A DNA stretch of 60,905 nt from a bacterium (GCA_017645765.1 JAGCNV010000067.1:1-60905); one strand, 5' to 3'. Counted from the stretch's first letter, positions 45,436 through 54,936 are shown. Numbers and translations are program-made. The notes: a model not told the origin generated them from the letters alone.

Positions 45436-46755
45436 TTATTCGCCTCTGCGGACGCAGCGGACGATGTCGGAATTTGATTTGCCGCCGAAATTTATGTCGC
45501 TGTCGCTGAAAAGGATATACCATGCGTTTTTGTTACTTTTAGCATCACTGGTGGAAGTGCGGAAAGAGCGGTTCTCCGGCATTCCAGGAAAATCAGATGC
45601 AGGCTTATATTTGCCGTAGTTTGCGATCGAGGCAAGTTCGTTTTTGTTGGGAAGTCTCCAGTCTGTAAATCCTGCGTATTCAAGGCCTTCGCAGGTGGAA
45701 AGGGCGTCTGCGAATTTTTTCACGCCGTCTTTATAGGTTTTTTGCCACATCAGGCCGGTGACTGAATCTTTGACTATTTCATCTTCGCCGATTTTCTCAG
45801 TTTCAAACTGTCCGTCAGGCAGAGTCGTGCCGCGGACGCAGCGGACGTGCATACTTTTGCTTTTTGTTTTGAGTTCCTGGCTCAAAAAACCTTTGTCAAA
45901 GCGGACGAACCATTCTTTGTTCTGGTCGGAATCGGCAGTTGAAGCGAAATCGGCCGAGGTCCAGAACCATTCATCGTTGGTATCTGGGAAATAATCTGTA
46001 TTTATTGCGGGGTCATACCTGCTGTTGTCAACGATCGAAAGGAGTTCCTTCGGCGTGGGAAGACGCCAGCCGTAGCCATCGGCATATTCTTTTGCGCACT
46101 CATCCGAAGCGTGCTGCCAATCGACATTTTTTGTGATTTTCTGCTGCCATTCAAGCTTGAGGTTTTCGTCAAAGACGATTTTTTCTTCCCCCGTGCCTTT
46201 GACCGTGAATTTCTGCGGAATGCATTTCCCGAGTTTTGCATACTGTGCATCCTGGCCGAAAAACGGTTCGCCCTCGTTCGGGCAGGGGATTTCACTAGTT
46301 TCATCGTAGCATTTGGTCTGGCCTGTGCAGATGTTGCCGAAAACTACGGGAATGTCAGGAATTATGGTTTCCTGGTCATCGTCATTAGTGCCGGTGTCGG
46401 AGTCATCAGTTGAATCGCTGTCGGCATCGTCATCAGGCTCTTCTGTCGGGTCGGTGTCATCAGGTTGTTCAGGCGTTGTGTCGGAATCATCGTTTCCGCT
46501 CGGGATATCGTTATCAGTTATACCGCTATCCGATGTGTCGGAATCCGAAGTGTCTGAATCGTCGTTTTCAGGTGCTGTGTCGGTTGTGTCGTCATCGTTT
46601 TCGGTTCCATCGGGCAAAGTGTCTCCAGTGTTGTCAGCGTCCTGTACCGCACTGCTGTCAGTGTCTGAGAGTTCTTCCTCCTCATCGTTCGACGAGCATG
46701 AAAAAACAAGAAAAACTGATAAAACCAGAATGAAAAGCAGGTTGAATTTTTTCAT
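45436..46755 (-). CDS. Lipoprotein with two Lcl (DUF1566) domains
   Basis: A 439-residue lipoprotein (lipobox VFSC, then SSNDEEEE). An acidic Asp/Thr linker runs to about residue 135. It is followed by CTGQTKCYDETSEIPCP and FGQDAQYA, a module shared with the protein at 58317, and then by two Lcl domains (WQ...W..A...C, W.LPT..EL..IV, ending VRCVRG). Lcl domains are related to C-type-lectin/formylglycine-enzyme folds and may bind ligands. Probably cell-surface. Confidence 0.85.
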   Translation of the reverse strand: MKKFNLLFILVLSVFLVFSCSSNDEEEELSDTDSSAVQDADNTGDTLPDGTENDDDTTDTAPENDDSDTSDSDTSDSGITDNDIPSGNDDSDTTPEQPDDTDPTEEPDDDADSDSTDDSDTGTNDDDQETIIPDIPVVFGNICTGQTKCYDETSEIPCPNEGEPFFGQDAQYAKLGKCIPQKFTVKGTGEEKIVFDENLKLEWQQKITKNVDWQHASDECAKEYADGYGWRLPTPKELLSIVDNSRYDPAINTDYFPDTNDEWFWTSADFASTADSDQNKEWFVRFDKGFLSQELKTKSKSMHVRCVRGTTLPDGQFETEKIGEDEIVKDSVTGLMWQKTYKDGVKKFADALSTCEGLEYAGFTDWRLPNKNELASIANYGKYKPASDFPGMPENRSFRTSTSDAKSNKNAWYILFSDSDINFGGKSNSDIVRCVRRGE

Positions 46756-46839
46756 TTAAATCTCCAAAACAAAAACCATCTCTGATTTCGGGCTTATACA
46801 GAAAAGATTTTGGGAAAGCAAAGAAAAGTCAGCCGATTT

Positions 46840-46867
46840 TTGCGACAATTTCAAAAATAACTATAAT
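46840..46867 (+). promoter_or_regulatory. Promoter of the 46903 gene
   Basis: TTGCGA, a 16-base spacer and TATAAT, followed by AGCGCG and a T6 tract. Confidence 0.65.
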
Positions 46868-46902
46868 AGCGCGTTTTTTGTGCTTATCGAAGAGGTAAAA
46901 CT

Positions 46903-49305
46903 ATGATTTTTTCGGCGGTTTTTCTGATTTCTGCTGTGCTTTTCGCGCTGGAAGTGCTGCAAACGAGGATATTTTCTTTTTCGTCGTGGCATCATCTCAC
47001 ATATATGGTCGTAGCTGTAGCTCTTATGGGATATGCGGCTGCGGGAACAGTTCTGGCTGTTAAAAAAAGGTTGAAAAATTATGAGAAATTTATCCATATA
47101 ATCTCAATTTTGTTTGTATTTTCGATACCTGTCGCCTTTTTTATGACTTCCAGGATTCCGCTTGATCCTATGATGCCGAACAAACTTTTTATGCTGATTT
47201 TTCTTGTTTCCGACTACTTTTTTCTGTTTTTTCCCCATTTTTTCGGTGGTCTCATACTGCTTTCAATTTTTCAGAATAATGGCAAAAACGTGAATATAAG
47301 TTATTTTTTTTCGGTTTTGGGGTCTGTCGCCGGCTGCTTTTCGGTTCTTCCGCTTCTTGAAGCTGTAGGGATGGAGGGTGCTCTGCTTGCGGCTGTGTTT
47401 TGTGCCGCTCTTGCATCGTTTTTCATAGCTTTTGCAGCAAAAAGAGGAACTGCCGGCAAAATTTGTTCTGCGATTCTTATTGTGTCTGCAATAGTTTTAT
47501 TCCCTTTCAAAAACAATGTTTTTGTATTCAGACCGGCTCTTTCCAAGATTCTGAGTTCAGTCTTGCCGAATAGCGAAATGACGGAGTGGAACAGGGCAGG
47601 TAGAGTCGATATTGCGGGAACATACGGGTTTTTTTTTCAGCATCAGTGGTCTGATCTTAGGAAAGGAATGATGACGATCGACGGGGATGCGGCTTCGTTT
47701 GTCTATGATTTTTCAGACGCGCCTGAACGTATAGCTCCTTCGCTGTATTCCGCCGGATATTTCGGACTTTCTTCCCCTGATGTCTTTGTTGCCGGACTTT
47801 CAACGACAGATATCGCAGCAGCTCTTTTCTGGCAGGCTAAATCGGTGACTTCCGTTGAGGTAAACAGTTCTGTAATTGATTTAAGCCTTCAGAAATATTC
47901 GACTTTTAAAAACAATATCCTGAAAAATGAAAAGGTTGAAATCATTCACGACGAGGTGCGTTCGTTTTTAGGAAAAACCGATAGAAAATATGATCTCATT
48001 CAGCTTTCAGGTACAGATACGGTCTCGGCGCTGATTAACGGCGTTTACGTGATGAATGAAAGCTATCTCTACACGAAAGAGGCTTTCAGGCTTTATCTTG
48101 ACCGCCTTAATGACGAAGGAACTCTTGCCGTTATCAGGTGGGTCCTCTGGCCGCCGAGAGAGACGCTTAGGGTCGCTGTGACAGCCGCTTTGGTGCTTAA
48201 GGAAGCCGGTGTCGATCATCCTGAAAACAACATTGTAATAATCGGAGACGGCGCTTTGGCGAGCGTTCTCGTGAAAAAACTCCCCTACACTTGGACGGAA
48301 CTCAATGAAATCGCCGAAATCGTGGCTGCAACACCCGATCTCAGGATTCTGTATGCAAATGGATTTTCGGCGGGTTTGCGATATTACGATCCGATCGTAA
48401 AGTTGGTTAATTTTTCGAGTGATCAGGCGATCGACTTCATAAAGAGCGGTTTCGTCTATTTTTTCCGATCACTCGAGAACGGAACTTATGAGAGGTTTGT
48501 AAACGATTATCCTTACAATATAAAACCTGTAAGCGACGATTCCCCATTCTTTTTCAACTATTTCAAGTTCGGAGGAGACAGTATTTCAAAAGAAGTGCAG
48601 ACGTTTTTTATGGATTTAAGCCTGTTTCAAATCGAGATCCTGATTTTCACGTTCGTTCAGCTGCTGTTTCTGTCGCTTTCGCTTTTCATTTCTCCGCTTT
48701 TTTTCATGTCGAAAGAGGAAAAAAAGTATATGCCGCTTGTTCAGATCCTTGTTTTTGCCGCAATGGGCTTCGGGTTCATGTTCGTTGAAATGACTTTTAT
48801 ACAGAATTTTACTCTGCTTTTCGGTGATCCTGCGACTTCGGCGGCAACTGCGATAGGGCTTCTTCTTGTATTTTCGGCAATCGGCTCTCTTTTCAGCAAA
48901 AAAATACTGATTTCGCTCGGAGAAAAGTCCTTTTTCAGCGTTCTGGCTGTAGTTCTGCCGTTGATGATTCTTGGTTATGCGGTTCTTGTACCGCATTTCT
49001 CGGCTTTCTGTGCAGGTCTCTCATTTGCTCAGAAATTGTTGCTTACGGTGCTTTTTATAGCGCCTCTCGGGTTTATTACAGGTATTGTTTTTCCGGTTTC
49101 GCTGCTCCTTGTCGGAGAGAAAAAGCCTTTCTTCATTCCGCTGGCAATCGGTGCAAACGGAGCGGCATCAGTTCTTGCAACGGTTACTTCAGTAATAATT
49201 GCAATGTCTTATGGCTTCAAATTTGTCTTTGTTCTTTCAGCTTTCTGCTACTTCTTCGCTCTTTCGGCGATGCTTTATTTCGTGAAAAAACGGTTTAGGT
49301 TTTAA
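46903..49305 (+). CDS. Spermidine-synthase-like membrane fusion protein
   Basis: An 800-residue inner-membrane protein. Six or so membrane segments (residues 1-215) precede a SAM-methyltransferase/spermidine-synthase-like domain (about 225-500: VEVNSSVIDLS, DLIQLSGTDT), and a second set of membrane segments follows (about 565-800). Fusions of a synthase fold with a transporter-like membrane part are known in many bacteria, but the substrate is not. The glycine-rich loop is VFVAGLSTTD, altered from the usual GxG(E/G)xG, so catalysis is uncertain. Confidence 0.7.
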   Translation: MIFSAVFLISAVLFALEVLQTRIFSFSSWHHLTYMVVAVALMGYAAAGTVLAVKKRLKNYEKFIHIISILFVFSIPVAFFMTSRIPLDPMMPNKLFMLIFLVSDYFFLFFPHFFGGLILLSIFQNNGKNVNISYFFSVLGSVAGCFSVLPLLEAVGMEGALLAAVFCAALASFFIAFAAKRGTAGKICSAILIVSAIVLFPFKNNVFVFRPALSKILSSVLPNSEMTEWNRAGRVDIAGTYGFFFQHQWSDLRKGMMTIDGDAASFVYDFSDAPERIAPSLYSAGYFGLSSPDVFVAGLSTTDIAAALFWQAKSVTSVEVNSSVIDLSLQKYSTFKNNILKNEKVEIIHDEVRSFLGKTDRKYDLIQLSGTDTVSALINGVYVMNESYLYTKEAFRLYLDRLNDEGTLAVIRWVLWPPRETLRVAVTAALVLKEAGVDHPENNIVIIGDGALASVLVKKLPYTWTELNEIAEIVAATPDLRILYANGFSAGLRYYDPIVKLVNFSSDQAIDFIKSGFVYFFRSLENGTYERFVNDYPYNIKPVSDDSPFFFNYFKFGGDSISKEVQTFFMDLSLFQIEILIFTFVQLLFLSLSLFISPLFFMSKEEKKYMPLVQILVFAAMGFGFMFVEMTFIQNFTLLFGDPATSAATAIGLLLVFSAIGSLFSKKILISLGEKSFFSVLAVVLPLMILGYAVLVPHFSAFCAGLSFAQKLLLTVLFIAPLGFITGIVFPVSLLLVGEKKPFFIPLAIGANGAASVLATVTSVIIAMSYGFKFVFVLSAFCYFFALSAMLYFVKKRFRF

Positions 49306-49324
49306 TCGGAAATTCGTTGCCGGC

Positions 49325-51190
49325 TTAATTCATCCAGTTTTTTACGTCGTTGAAGAATTTTTCAGGCTGATTTACCGAAACACTGTGAGAGCTTTCTGGA
49401 TAGAACGGGAATGTGACAGTTGCCGACTGCCCATCCTTGAAATGAACCGTGAACGATTCGTCGCCGATTTCAACGCTTGAAACGTCGCTGAATTTTTTAG
49501 CAGCTTCGGGAGTTGCTTCTGCATAAAGGATTATATCTTCTTCCGCCTTAGTGATGAAAGTTTTTGCGGTTCTTATGTTTTCGAGGAACATTTCACCGTT
49601 GACATTGTCGTAAGGATCGACTGAAGCATTATAAAATGTTGAAAGTATCGTATCGTTGGTATCGACATAGTATTCGTCGTATTGTGGAAGGGCGCCGAAA
49701 ACGCTCTCCAGGTCGCCGCTTGAAAGAGGATGTGCGCTGCGCTGTTCGATACGTGCCTTCAAAATGATCTTTATGCTTTCGGGAAGATTTTCGAGTTTGT
49801 CCAGATCCGCGATATTCTTTGTATATCCGTAACTGCCATTGTATCTGAAAGCACCGGTTCTGTTTGCCGCGTAAAGGGCGTCAATTTTGGTCGGATCGTT
49901 CATTATGAACTGTTTGAACATCGTGAACTGAAGCATTTTCGCGATGCCGTAATCGGTGTAATCAAAAAGCCAGTTGTATTCTCTGCGGTAGGAGTAGATG
50001 TCGCGGCCTGCATTTCGGACGTAATTTACAGCTCTGTTGTATTTGTCGCAGTTCCACGAGTTGTTTCCGCATGGAGTATATTTTTTGCCGGTTTCCTGCT
50101 GAATCGTGTAAAGCGGGCTGCCGTTTTTTTCAAGGACTTCTCCGATCGCATCAAGCTGCAGCTGCCCCATGGCGAGCGGCTGGATCATGATCTGCCTGCC
50201 GAACTGCTTTGCAACCGCTTCCGTAGAAGGTATTCCTGTTACCGTCGAATCAATTTCCTGAAAATGGGCAGCAATCTCGTTGAAAAGTGCCTGATCGTAG
50301 AAGACCCTGTTTTTCTGAGCGTAGTCTGCAACATTGAGCAGAATGTTGATCACTGCGGTCGTTCTCGTTCCTCCGTAGCTTTCACCGGCAAGGATAACAG
50401 GATTTGACTTTATCTGCGGATGGTTGTCCAAAAAGCGAAGGATCACACGGATGAAGTCTGCAGCATCGACGAAAACGTTGAAATTCGCGGTCGAAAAATA
50501 GTTTGAACGGGCACTGCTGTTGGAAGGATTGTCAACTATGCCGTAGGAAAATCCCGTTTGTCTCGCATCGACGTAAAGAAGGTTGCCTAGCTTGTTCCAG
50601 TTCCATTGGTTGTCAGCGACACCCTCACCGGCAAACGCCTGATCTGCCGTTTTTCTGGAGGTGTTGTAGAGGAAAATAAGCGATGAAGACGAGCCGGGAC
50701 CACCGTTGTACAGAACAAAAAGCGGTTTATCCTGCGGATTTTCGTCTGCCGGCTGGAAGTCGTACCAGATTTTCGCCCTGCCGCTTTTATTGCTTTTGTT
50801 GCTGAGAGTATAGCTGTTTTCCTCAAGATCGATAAAGCCCGATTCGTAGTCGAGACCTTCGACTATTACAACAGGATCGTCATCTGTTTCGGTATCGTTG
50901 TCAGTCTGCCATGAATCACCGTCGGTTGCCGGTATGTCCGAAGTGTCTCCGTCCGTTGTCTCGTCAGGATCGTTTGAATTTTCACTGTCATAAGGATCCG
51001 ATGAATCTCCGTCGTTCAAAGTGTCTCCGGAATCACCGTCATCGTGCGTTATATCGTCATCATTATGCGGTGTTGTATCGGTTTTGTCGGAATCATCACG
51101 ATCCGCTTTAAGATTGACTTTTGATCCGTTGTCACAGGCAGCAATGAAAAATGCACATAAAAGAGCAAGAACAGCAAAAAACTTTTTCAT
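49325..51190 (-). CDS. Serine carboxypeptidase (S10) lipoprotein
   Basis: A 621-residue lipoprotein (lipobox FFIAAC, with Asp at the next position) carrying a long acidic linker (about 25-105) and then an S10 carboxypeptidase domain. LYNGGPGSSS is the oxyanion-hole signature and GESYGG holds the nucleophile. The C-terminal His is probably in SSHSVSVNQPE. S10 enzymes remove C-terminal residues at acidic pH and are commoner in eukaryotes than in bacteria, though bacterial forms exist. It probably acts on the cell surface. Confidence 0.85.
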   Translation of the reverse strand: MKKFFAVLALLCAFFIAACDNGSKVNLKADRDDSDKTDTTPHNDDDITHDDGDSGDTLNDGDSSDPYDSENSNDPDETTDGDTSDIPATDGDSWQTDNDTETDDDPVVIVEGLDYESGFIDLEENSYTLSNKSNKSGRAKIWYDFQPADENPQDKPLFVLYNGGPGSSSSLIFLYNTSRKTADQAFAGEGVADNQWNWNKLGNLLYVDARQTGFSYGIVDNPSNSSARSNYFSTANFNVFVDAADFIRVILRFLDNHPQIKSNPVILAGESYGGTRTTAVINILLNVADYAQKNRVFYDQALFNEIAAHFQEIDSTVTGIPSTEAVAKQFGRQIMIQPLAMGQLQLDAIGEVLEKNGSPLYTIQQETGKKYTPCGNNSWNCDKYNRAVNYVRNAGRDIYSYRREYNWLFDYTDYGIAKMLQFTMFKQFIMNDPTKIDALYAANRTGAFRYNGSYGYTKNIADLDKLENLPESIKIILKARIEQRSAHPLSSGDLESVFGALPQYDEYYVDTNDTILSTFYNASVDPYDNVNGEMFLENIRTAKTFITKAEEDIILYAEATPEAAKKFSDVSSVEIGDESFTVHFKDGQSATVTFPFYPESSHSVSVNQPEKFFNDVKNWMN

Positions 51191-51222
51191 AAGAGTCCTC
51201 TCAAAAAAATCAAAAACCCCTA

Positions 51223-51250
51223 ATTATAGAGGAAAAAGCTGAAGAGGCAA
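51223..51250 (-). promoter_or_regulatory. Promoter of the S10 lipoprotein gene
   Basis: TTGCCT, a 16-base spacer and TATAAT on the minus strand, followed by TAGGGG and a T5 tract. Confidence 0.65.
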
Positions 51251-51276
51251 GATTCTGTTGATACTATCGTTGTTAT

Positions 51277-51354
51277 CGAAATCTCGATTTGCTGCTGTCG
51301 ACATATCGATCCGCCGACGTCGATATATCGAAATATCGACAGATAATCGGCGGC
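51277..51354 (-). repeat. TCGATATTTCGA-type palindromic repeat, copy 2
   Basis: On the minus strand GCCGCCGATT, then GTCGATATTTCGATATATCGA, then ATATGTCGACAGCA, in the same order as copy 1 (33851-33924). The last terminal arm is degenerate. Confidence 0.6.
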
Positions 51355-51368
51355 GTCAAAAAAGAGCC

Positions 51369-51396
51369 TTGACTTTGCAAAGTCCGTTCTTATATA
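51369..51396 (+). promoter_or_regulatory. htpG promoter
   Basis: TTGACT, a 16-base spacer and TATATA, followed by CCGCGG and a T7 tract. No CIRCE-like operator is seen. Confidence 0.7.
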
Positions 51397-51437
51397 TCAC
51401 CGCGGTTTTTTTATTATGTTTTTTTTCGGAGGAGAAA

Positions 51438-53387
51438 ATGGCTGAAAAAAGTTTCAAGGCCGAGACCAAAAAACTGCTTGACCTTATGATCAATTCGATT
51501 TACACAAACCGCGAGATTTTTCTTAGAGAACTTATTTCGAACGCGAGCGACGCGATAGACAAACTTAAATTCAAATCGTTGACCGAACCTGATCTTTTGA
51601 AGGAATGCGGGGAACCCGAAATCAGGATAACTCCCGATAAAGAGCTGAAAACACTGACTATTTCCGATAACGGAATCGGCATGAACTATGACGAGGTCAT
51701 AGATAATATCGGAACGATCGCAAAAAGCGGCTCAAAAGAGTTTTTCGAAAAAATGGTTGCCGAAAAGGGTGAAGGCGAAAAGAATGCGGCCGAGTTCATA
51801 GGACAGTTCGGTGTCGGTTTCTACAGCGCTTTCATGGTCGCAGACAGAGTTAAGATCAGAACGAGAGCGGCAGGTGCTCCTGCTTCGGAAGGCGTTGTCT
51901 GGGAATCGAAAGGCGACGGAGTCTACACGATTGACAAGACTGAAATCGACAAGTGCGGGACCGAGATCACCCTTTACCTCAAGGACGAGGCGGTAAAAGA
52001 GATGATGCTTCTCGACAGATACGAACTTGAAGAGCTCGTTTCTAAATACAGCGACTTTATCCGCTACCCGATAAAAATGATGATCGAAAACGAAGTCCCC
52101 GAAGAAAAGGACGCCGACGGCAAAGTCACGAAAGAGAAGGAGACAGTGCTTGAGGACAAAACTCTGAACTCGATGAAACCGCTCTGGAAAAGGGAAAAAT
52201 CGGATGTAAAGGAAGACGAATACAAGGAATTCTACAGACATACGTTCCATTCATACGACGAGCCGCTGGATGTCATTCAGGCGAAAGGCGAAGGTCAGGT
52301 CGAATACACCGCGCTTCTTTTCATCCCGTCGGAAACGCCTTTCAACTTCTACTCATCGCAGTTTGAAAGAGGTCTCGCGCTTTACAGCAAGCAGGTCTTC
52401 ATCATGGAAAAGTGCAAAGACCTCGTTCCCGAATACCTCGGTTTCGTGAAAGGCGTCGTCGACAGCCCCGATTTTTCGCTCAACATTTCGCGTGAGATGC
52501 TCCAGCACAGCAGCCAGCTCAAGATAATCTCGAAAAACCTTGAGAAAAAAGTGCTCGCGTCGCTCAAATACATGCTTGAGAACGACCGTGAGAAATATAT
52601 GAAATTCTGGAAGGAATTCGGCAGAGCGATGAAAGCCGGCGTTTACTCAGATTTCGGCGCCCACAAGGAAAAACTTCAGGATCTGCTTCTTTTCGAATCG
52701 TCGAAATGTGACGGAATGACGACTTTGGGCGAATACGTAAAAAGGATGCCGGAAGGGCAGAAAGAGATCTACTACGCAGCCGGAAAAGACAAAGAATCCA
52801 TCGCCGGGATCCCGCAGATGGAAGTCGTTGCCGAAAAAGGCTACGAAGTGCTTTATTTCACTGATAAAATTGATGAATTCGCTTCAACTATGCTCGTAAA
52901 TTATCAGGAAAAACCGCTCAAAAACATCGCGGCGGAAGACCTGAATCTGGATACCGACGAAGAGAAAAAGGCGAAAGAAGAAAAACGCAAAGAGAAAGAG
53001 GAAGAGAGCAAGTCCCTTCTTGAAACCATCAAAAAATATCTCGGAAACGAAGTGAGCGAAGTGCGCCTTTCATCAAGACTCAAAAACAGCGCAGTCTGCC
53101 TTGTCAGCGGTGCGGGCTTAAGCCTCAACATGGAACAGGTTTTGGCAGAAGCATCGATGTCGGCAATGCCTTCACCTAAAGCGATGAAGATCCTGGAGAT
53201 CAACCCTGATCACAAAATTTTCGAGAAAATGACTGAGATCTACAACGCAGATCCAGAGTCGCAGAAACTCAAAGACATGGCGGAAGTCCTTTACGATCAG
53301 GCACTTCTTATCGAAGGGATCACACCGAAAAATCCGGTAAAATTCGCAAACCAGATCTCGGCTCTCCTGTCAGAAATTTCGTTATAA
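51438..53387 (+). CDS. htpG: Chaperone HtpG (Hsp90)
   Basis: ATP-dependent chaperone, 649 residues from ATG 51438 (after GGAGG; the longer open frame upstream is noncoding). The N-terminal GHKL ATPase has ISNASDAIDKL and DNGIGMN with a later GQFGVGFYSAFMVAD loop. The middle and C-terminal dimerisation domains are full length. A charged KEEKRKEKEEE stretch lies near residue 525. It is a single gene with its own strong promoter. Confidence 0.97.
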   Translation: MAEKSFKAETKKLLDLMINSIYTNREIFLRELISNASDAIDKLKFKSLTEPDLLKECGEPEIRITPDKELKTLTISDNGIGMNYDEVIDNIGTIAKSGSKEFFEKMVAEKGEGEKNAAEFIGQFGVGFYSAFMVADRVKIRTRAAGAPASEGVVWESKGDGVYTIDKTEIDKCGTEITLYLKDEAVKEMMLLDRYELEELVSKYSDFIRYPIKMMIENEVPEEKDADGKVTKEKETVLEDKTLNSMKPLWKREKSDVKEDEYKEFYRHTFHSYDEPLDVIQAKGEGQVEYTALLFIPSETPFNFYSSQFERGLALYSKQVFIMEKCKDLVPEYLGFVKGVVDSPDFSLNISREMLQHSSQLKIISKNLEKKVLASLKYMLENDREKYMKFWKEFGRAMKAGVYSDFGAHKEKLQDLLLFESSKCDGMTTLGEYVKRMPEGQKEIYYAAGKDKESIAGIPQMEVVAEKGYEVLYFTDKIDEFASTMLVNYQEKPLKNIAAEDLNLDTDEEKKAKEEKRKEKEEESKSLLETIKKYLGNEVSEVRLSSRLKNSAVCLVSGAGLSLNMEQVLAEASMSAMPSPKAMKILEINPDHKIFEKMTEIYNADPESQKLKDMAEVLYDQALLIEGITPKNPVKFANQISALLSEISL

Positions 53388-53405
53388 GGATGGGGGATTG
53401 GTAAA

Positions 53406-53427
53406 GAGACGTTTCAGGAAACGTCTC
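53406..53427 (+). repeat. REP palindrome (orientation A)
   Basis: GAGACGTTTC-AG-GAAACGTCTC followed by TACAAAA. It contains the full target-like sequence ACGTCT-CT-ACA. Confidence 0.8.
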
Positions 53428-53454
53428 TACAAAATAACATCGGGTTTCATATGA

Positions 53455-53476
53455 GAGATGTTTCAGGAAACATCTC
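53455..53476 (+). repeat. REP palindrome (orientation A), compensated variant
   Basis: GAGATGTTTC-AG-GAAACATCTC followed by TACAAAA. The C to T change in one arm is matched by G to A in the other. It overlaps the last codons and the stop of the RAYT gene. Confidence 0.8.
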
Positions 53477-53708
53477 TACAAAAACAATCTTCTTCCCATT
53501 TTTTCACATTGTTTTTGATATACTCAGAAACAAGATCTAATTCTTTCTGATTTCTGATTATATGGTCATGAAAACCGGATTGCCATGCAAATTCAATATT
53601 ATTTTGCTTTGCAAAGCGCGTTACCGACTGTTTGAATTGACGTATCACGACAGACAACCACGATTGTTTGTTTGTGGCACATTCCATTCCCTTTGTTGTT
53701 GTAGTCAA
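53463..53708 (-). pseudogene. REP-associated tyrosine transposase (RAYT), C-terminal part, split by IS110
   Basis: Second half of a Y1-type transposase (IS200-like, TnpA-REP). SWLSVVIRQFKQSVTRFA and WQSGFHDHIIRNQKELD are diagnostic; the catalytic Tyr is expected in SEYIKNNVKKW. RAYTs process and spread REP palindromes. The first half is at 55110-55505, and the IS110 element lies between. If the element were absent the two would join in frame. The last codons overlap a REP. Confidence 0.85.
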
Positions 53709-54877
53709 CTATAGTTAAAAGAAAAAGTCCTTTTATTTTTCAGCATAGAAAAGAGACATCTTAAAAATTTATTAAAAACCGCAATTACAGCCTTTTTTCC
53801 ATTCATGTTCTCTCGTATTTTTTTGTCGTAATAGTCCTTAAAGAGCTTGTTCATACTGATTAAATGCAATGCTGTCAGGAAACCGATTCTCCGCACGGAA
53901 GCATTGCCTCTTTTTGAGATTTTTTTCTGAACCAGAGAGTTGCCTGACTGACTTATTCCAGGATCTGTTCCGGCATAAGCGGTCAGTTGTTTCACTGTTT
54001 CGAAGCGGTTGATATCGCCGATTTCCGCGAGTAACTGCGCTGCGGTAAGTTTACCGATCCCGGGAATACTTGTGAGGATTTCAAAGTCCTCATGTGAATA
54101 AACGCTGACTGCTTCAATGAGTTCATTGTCACATTTCTTCAATTCATCCGTAAGGAAGTTAAGTTCCCTTATTATATGCAGAACCGTTTTCTCGAGCATT
54201 GGCTTGCAAACACCGACAGATTTTGTTGCAAGTTCCTTGATTTGCCCTGCATTTAACCCGACATTCCGTCCTTTTGTTTTTGAATTAAGGACTTTTTCAA
54301 TCTTTCTAAGGCTTGCCTTACGTATTGCTTCGGCAGAGGGAAACTCTTCAAGCAGGCTAATCATTGAAACGGTAAAAATATTGTGTTCATTTACCAGTTC
54401 AGGAAATGTCGTTGTCACCAGTTGTTTCAGCCTGATTTTGGCTGCAACACTCTTCTTGGAAATGCTTTCCCTGAGTCGTGCGATTTCTCTCAGACCGTTA
54501 CTGTCCGAAGCAGCTACGGGGTGAAGTCCGGCATGATTTTTCCCGAGAAAAACAGATATTATTCTGGCATCTATCGTATCAGTCTTGGTATTCCTGAGCG
54601 AACATGAACGGGCAAAATTCTTGACCAGAAACGGCGTGATCAGATAAGTCGGAACATCTCTTGCCAAAAGAGCAAAAAGCAGCGGCTGATGGTATGTTGC
54701 AGTGGATTCAAGACCGACGGCGACATTCTCAAACTTGCTGATAATACTGAAGAAAATCTCAAAACCTTCGTGACACATGTCACACGAGCCCTTTTCCAAA
54801 GTTTTGTCTTTTAAATTCGTGACATTGAACGAAAAGGAATCCTTCGAGACATCGACACCGACAAAATGTTCAAACAT
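53705..54877 (-). CDS. IS110-family DEDD/serine recombinase
   Basis: A 390-residue transposase, started at ATG 54877 (GAGGT before it; the track-length TTG start is less likely). The RuvC-like DEDD residues are D9 (GVDVSK), E57 (GLESTA), D100 and D103 (TDTIDARI). The C-terminal Tnp_IS110 part has the helix-hairpin-helix LTSIPGIGKLTAAQLLAEIG and the catalytic Ser region RGNASVRRIG. The family uses a structured bridge RNA to bring target and donor together, and the element carries a candidate in its leader. Confidence 0.93.
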   Translation of the reverse strand: MFEHFVGVDVSKDSFSFNVTNLKDKTLEKGSCDMCHEGFEIFFSIISKFENVAVGLESTATYHQPLLFALLARDVPTYLITPFLVKNFARSCSLRNTKTDTIDARIISVFLGKNHAGLHPVAASDSNGLREIARLRESISKKSVAAKIRLKQLVTTTFPELVNEHNIFTVSMISLLEEFPSAEAIRKASLRKIEKVLNSKTKGRNVGLNAGQIKELATKSVGVCKPMLEKTVLHIIRELNFLTDELKKCDNELIEAVSVYSHEDFEILTSIPGIGKLTAAQLLAEIGDINRFETVKQLTAYAGTDPGISQSGNSLVQKKISKRGNASVRRIGFLTALHLISMNKLFKDYYDKKIRENMNGKKAVIAVFNKFLRCLFSMLKNKRTFSFNYS

Positions 54878-54936
54878 TTCTTTACCTCGCAAGACAAAGT
54901 ACTAAAATAAACCCGCTTCGAGGCAGACATGTCTCC

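Noticed and set aside
51397-51437. CIRCE or other heat-shock operator before htpG
   Set aside because: No TTAGCACTC-N9-GAGTGCTAA or similar inverted repeat is present in the leader.
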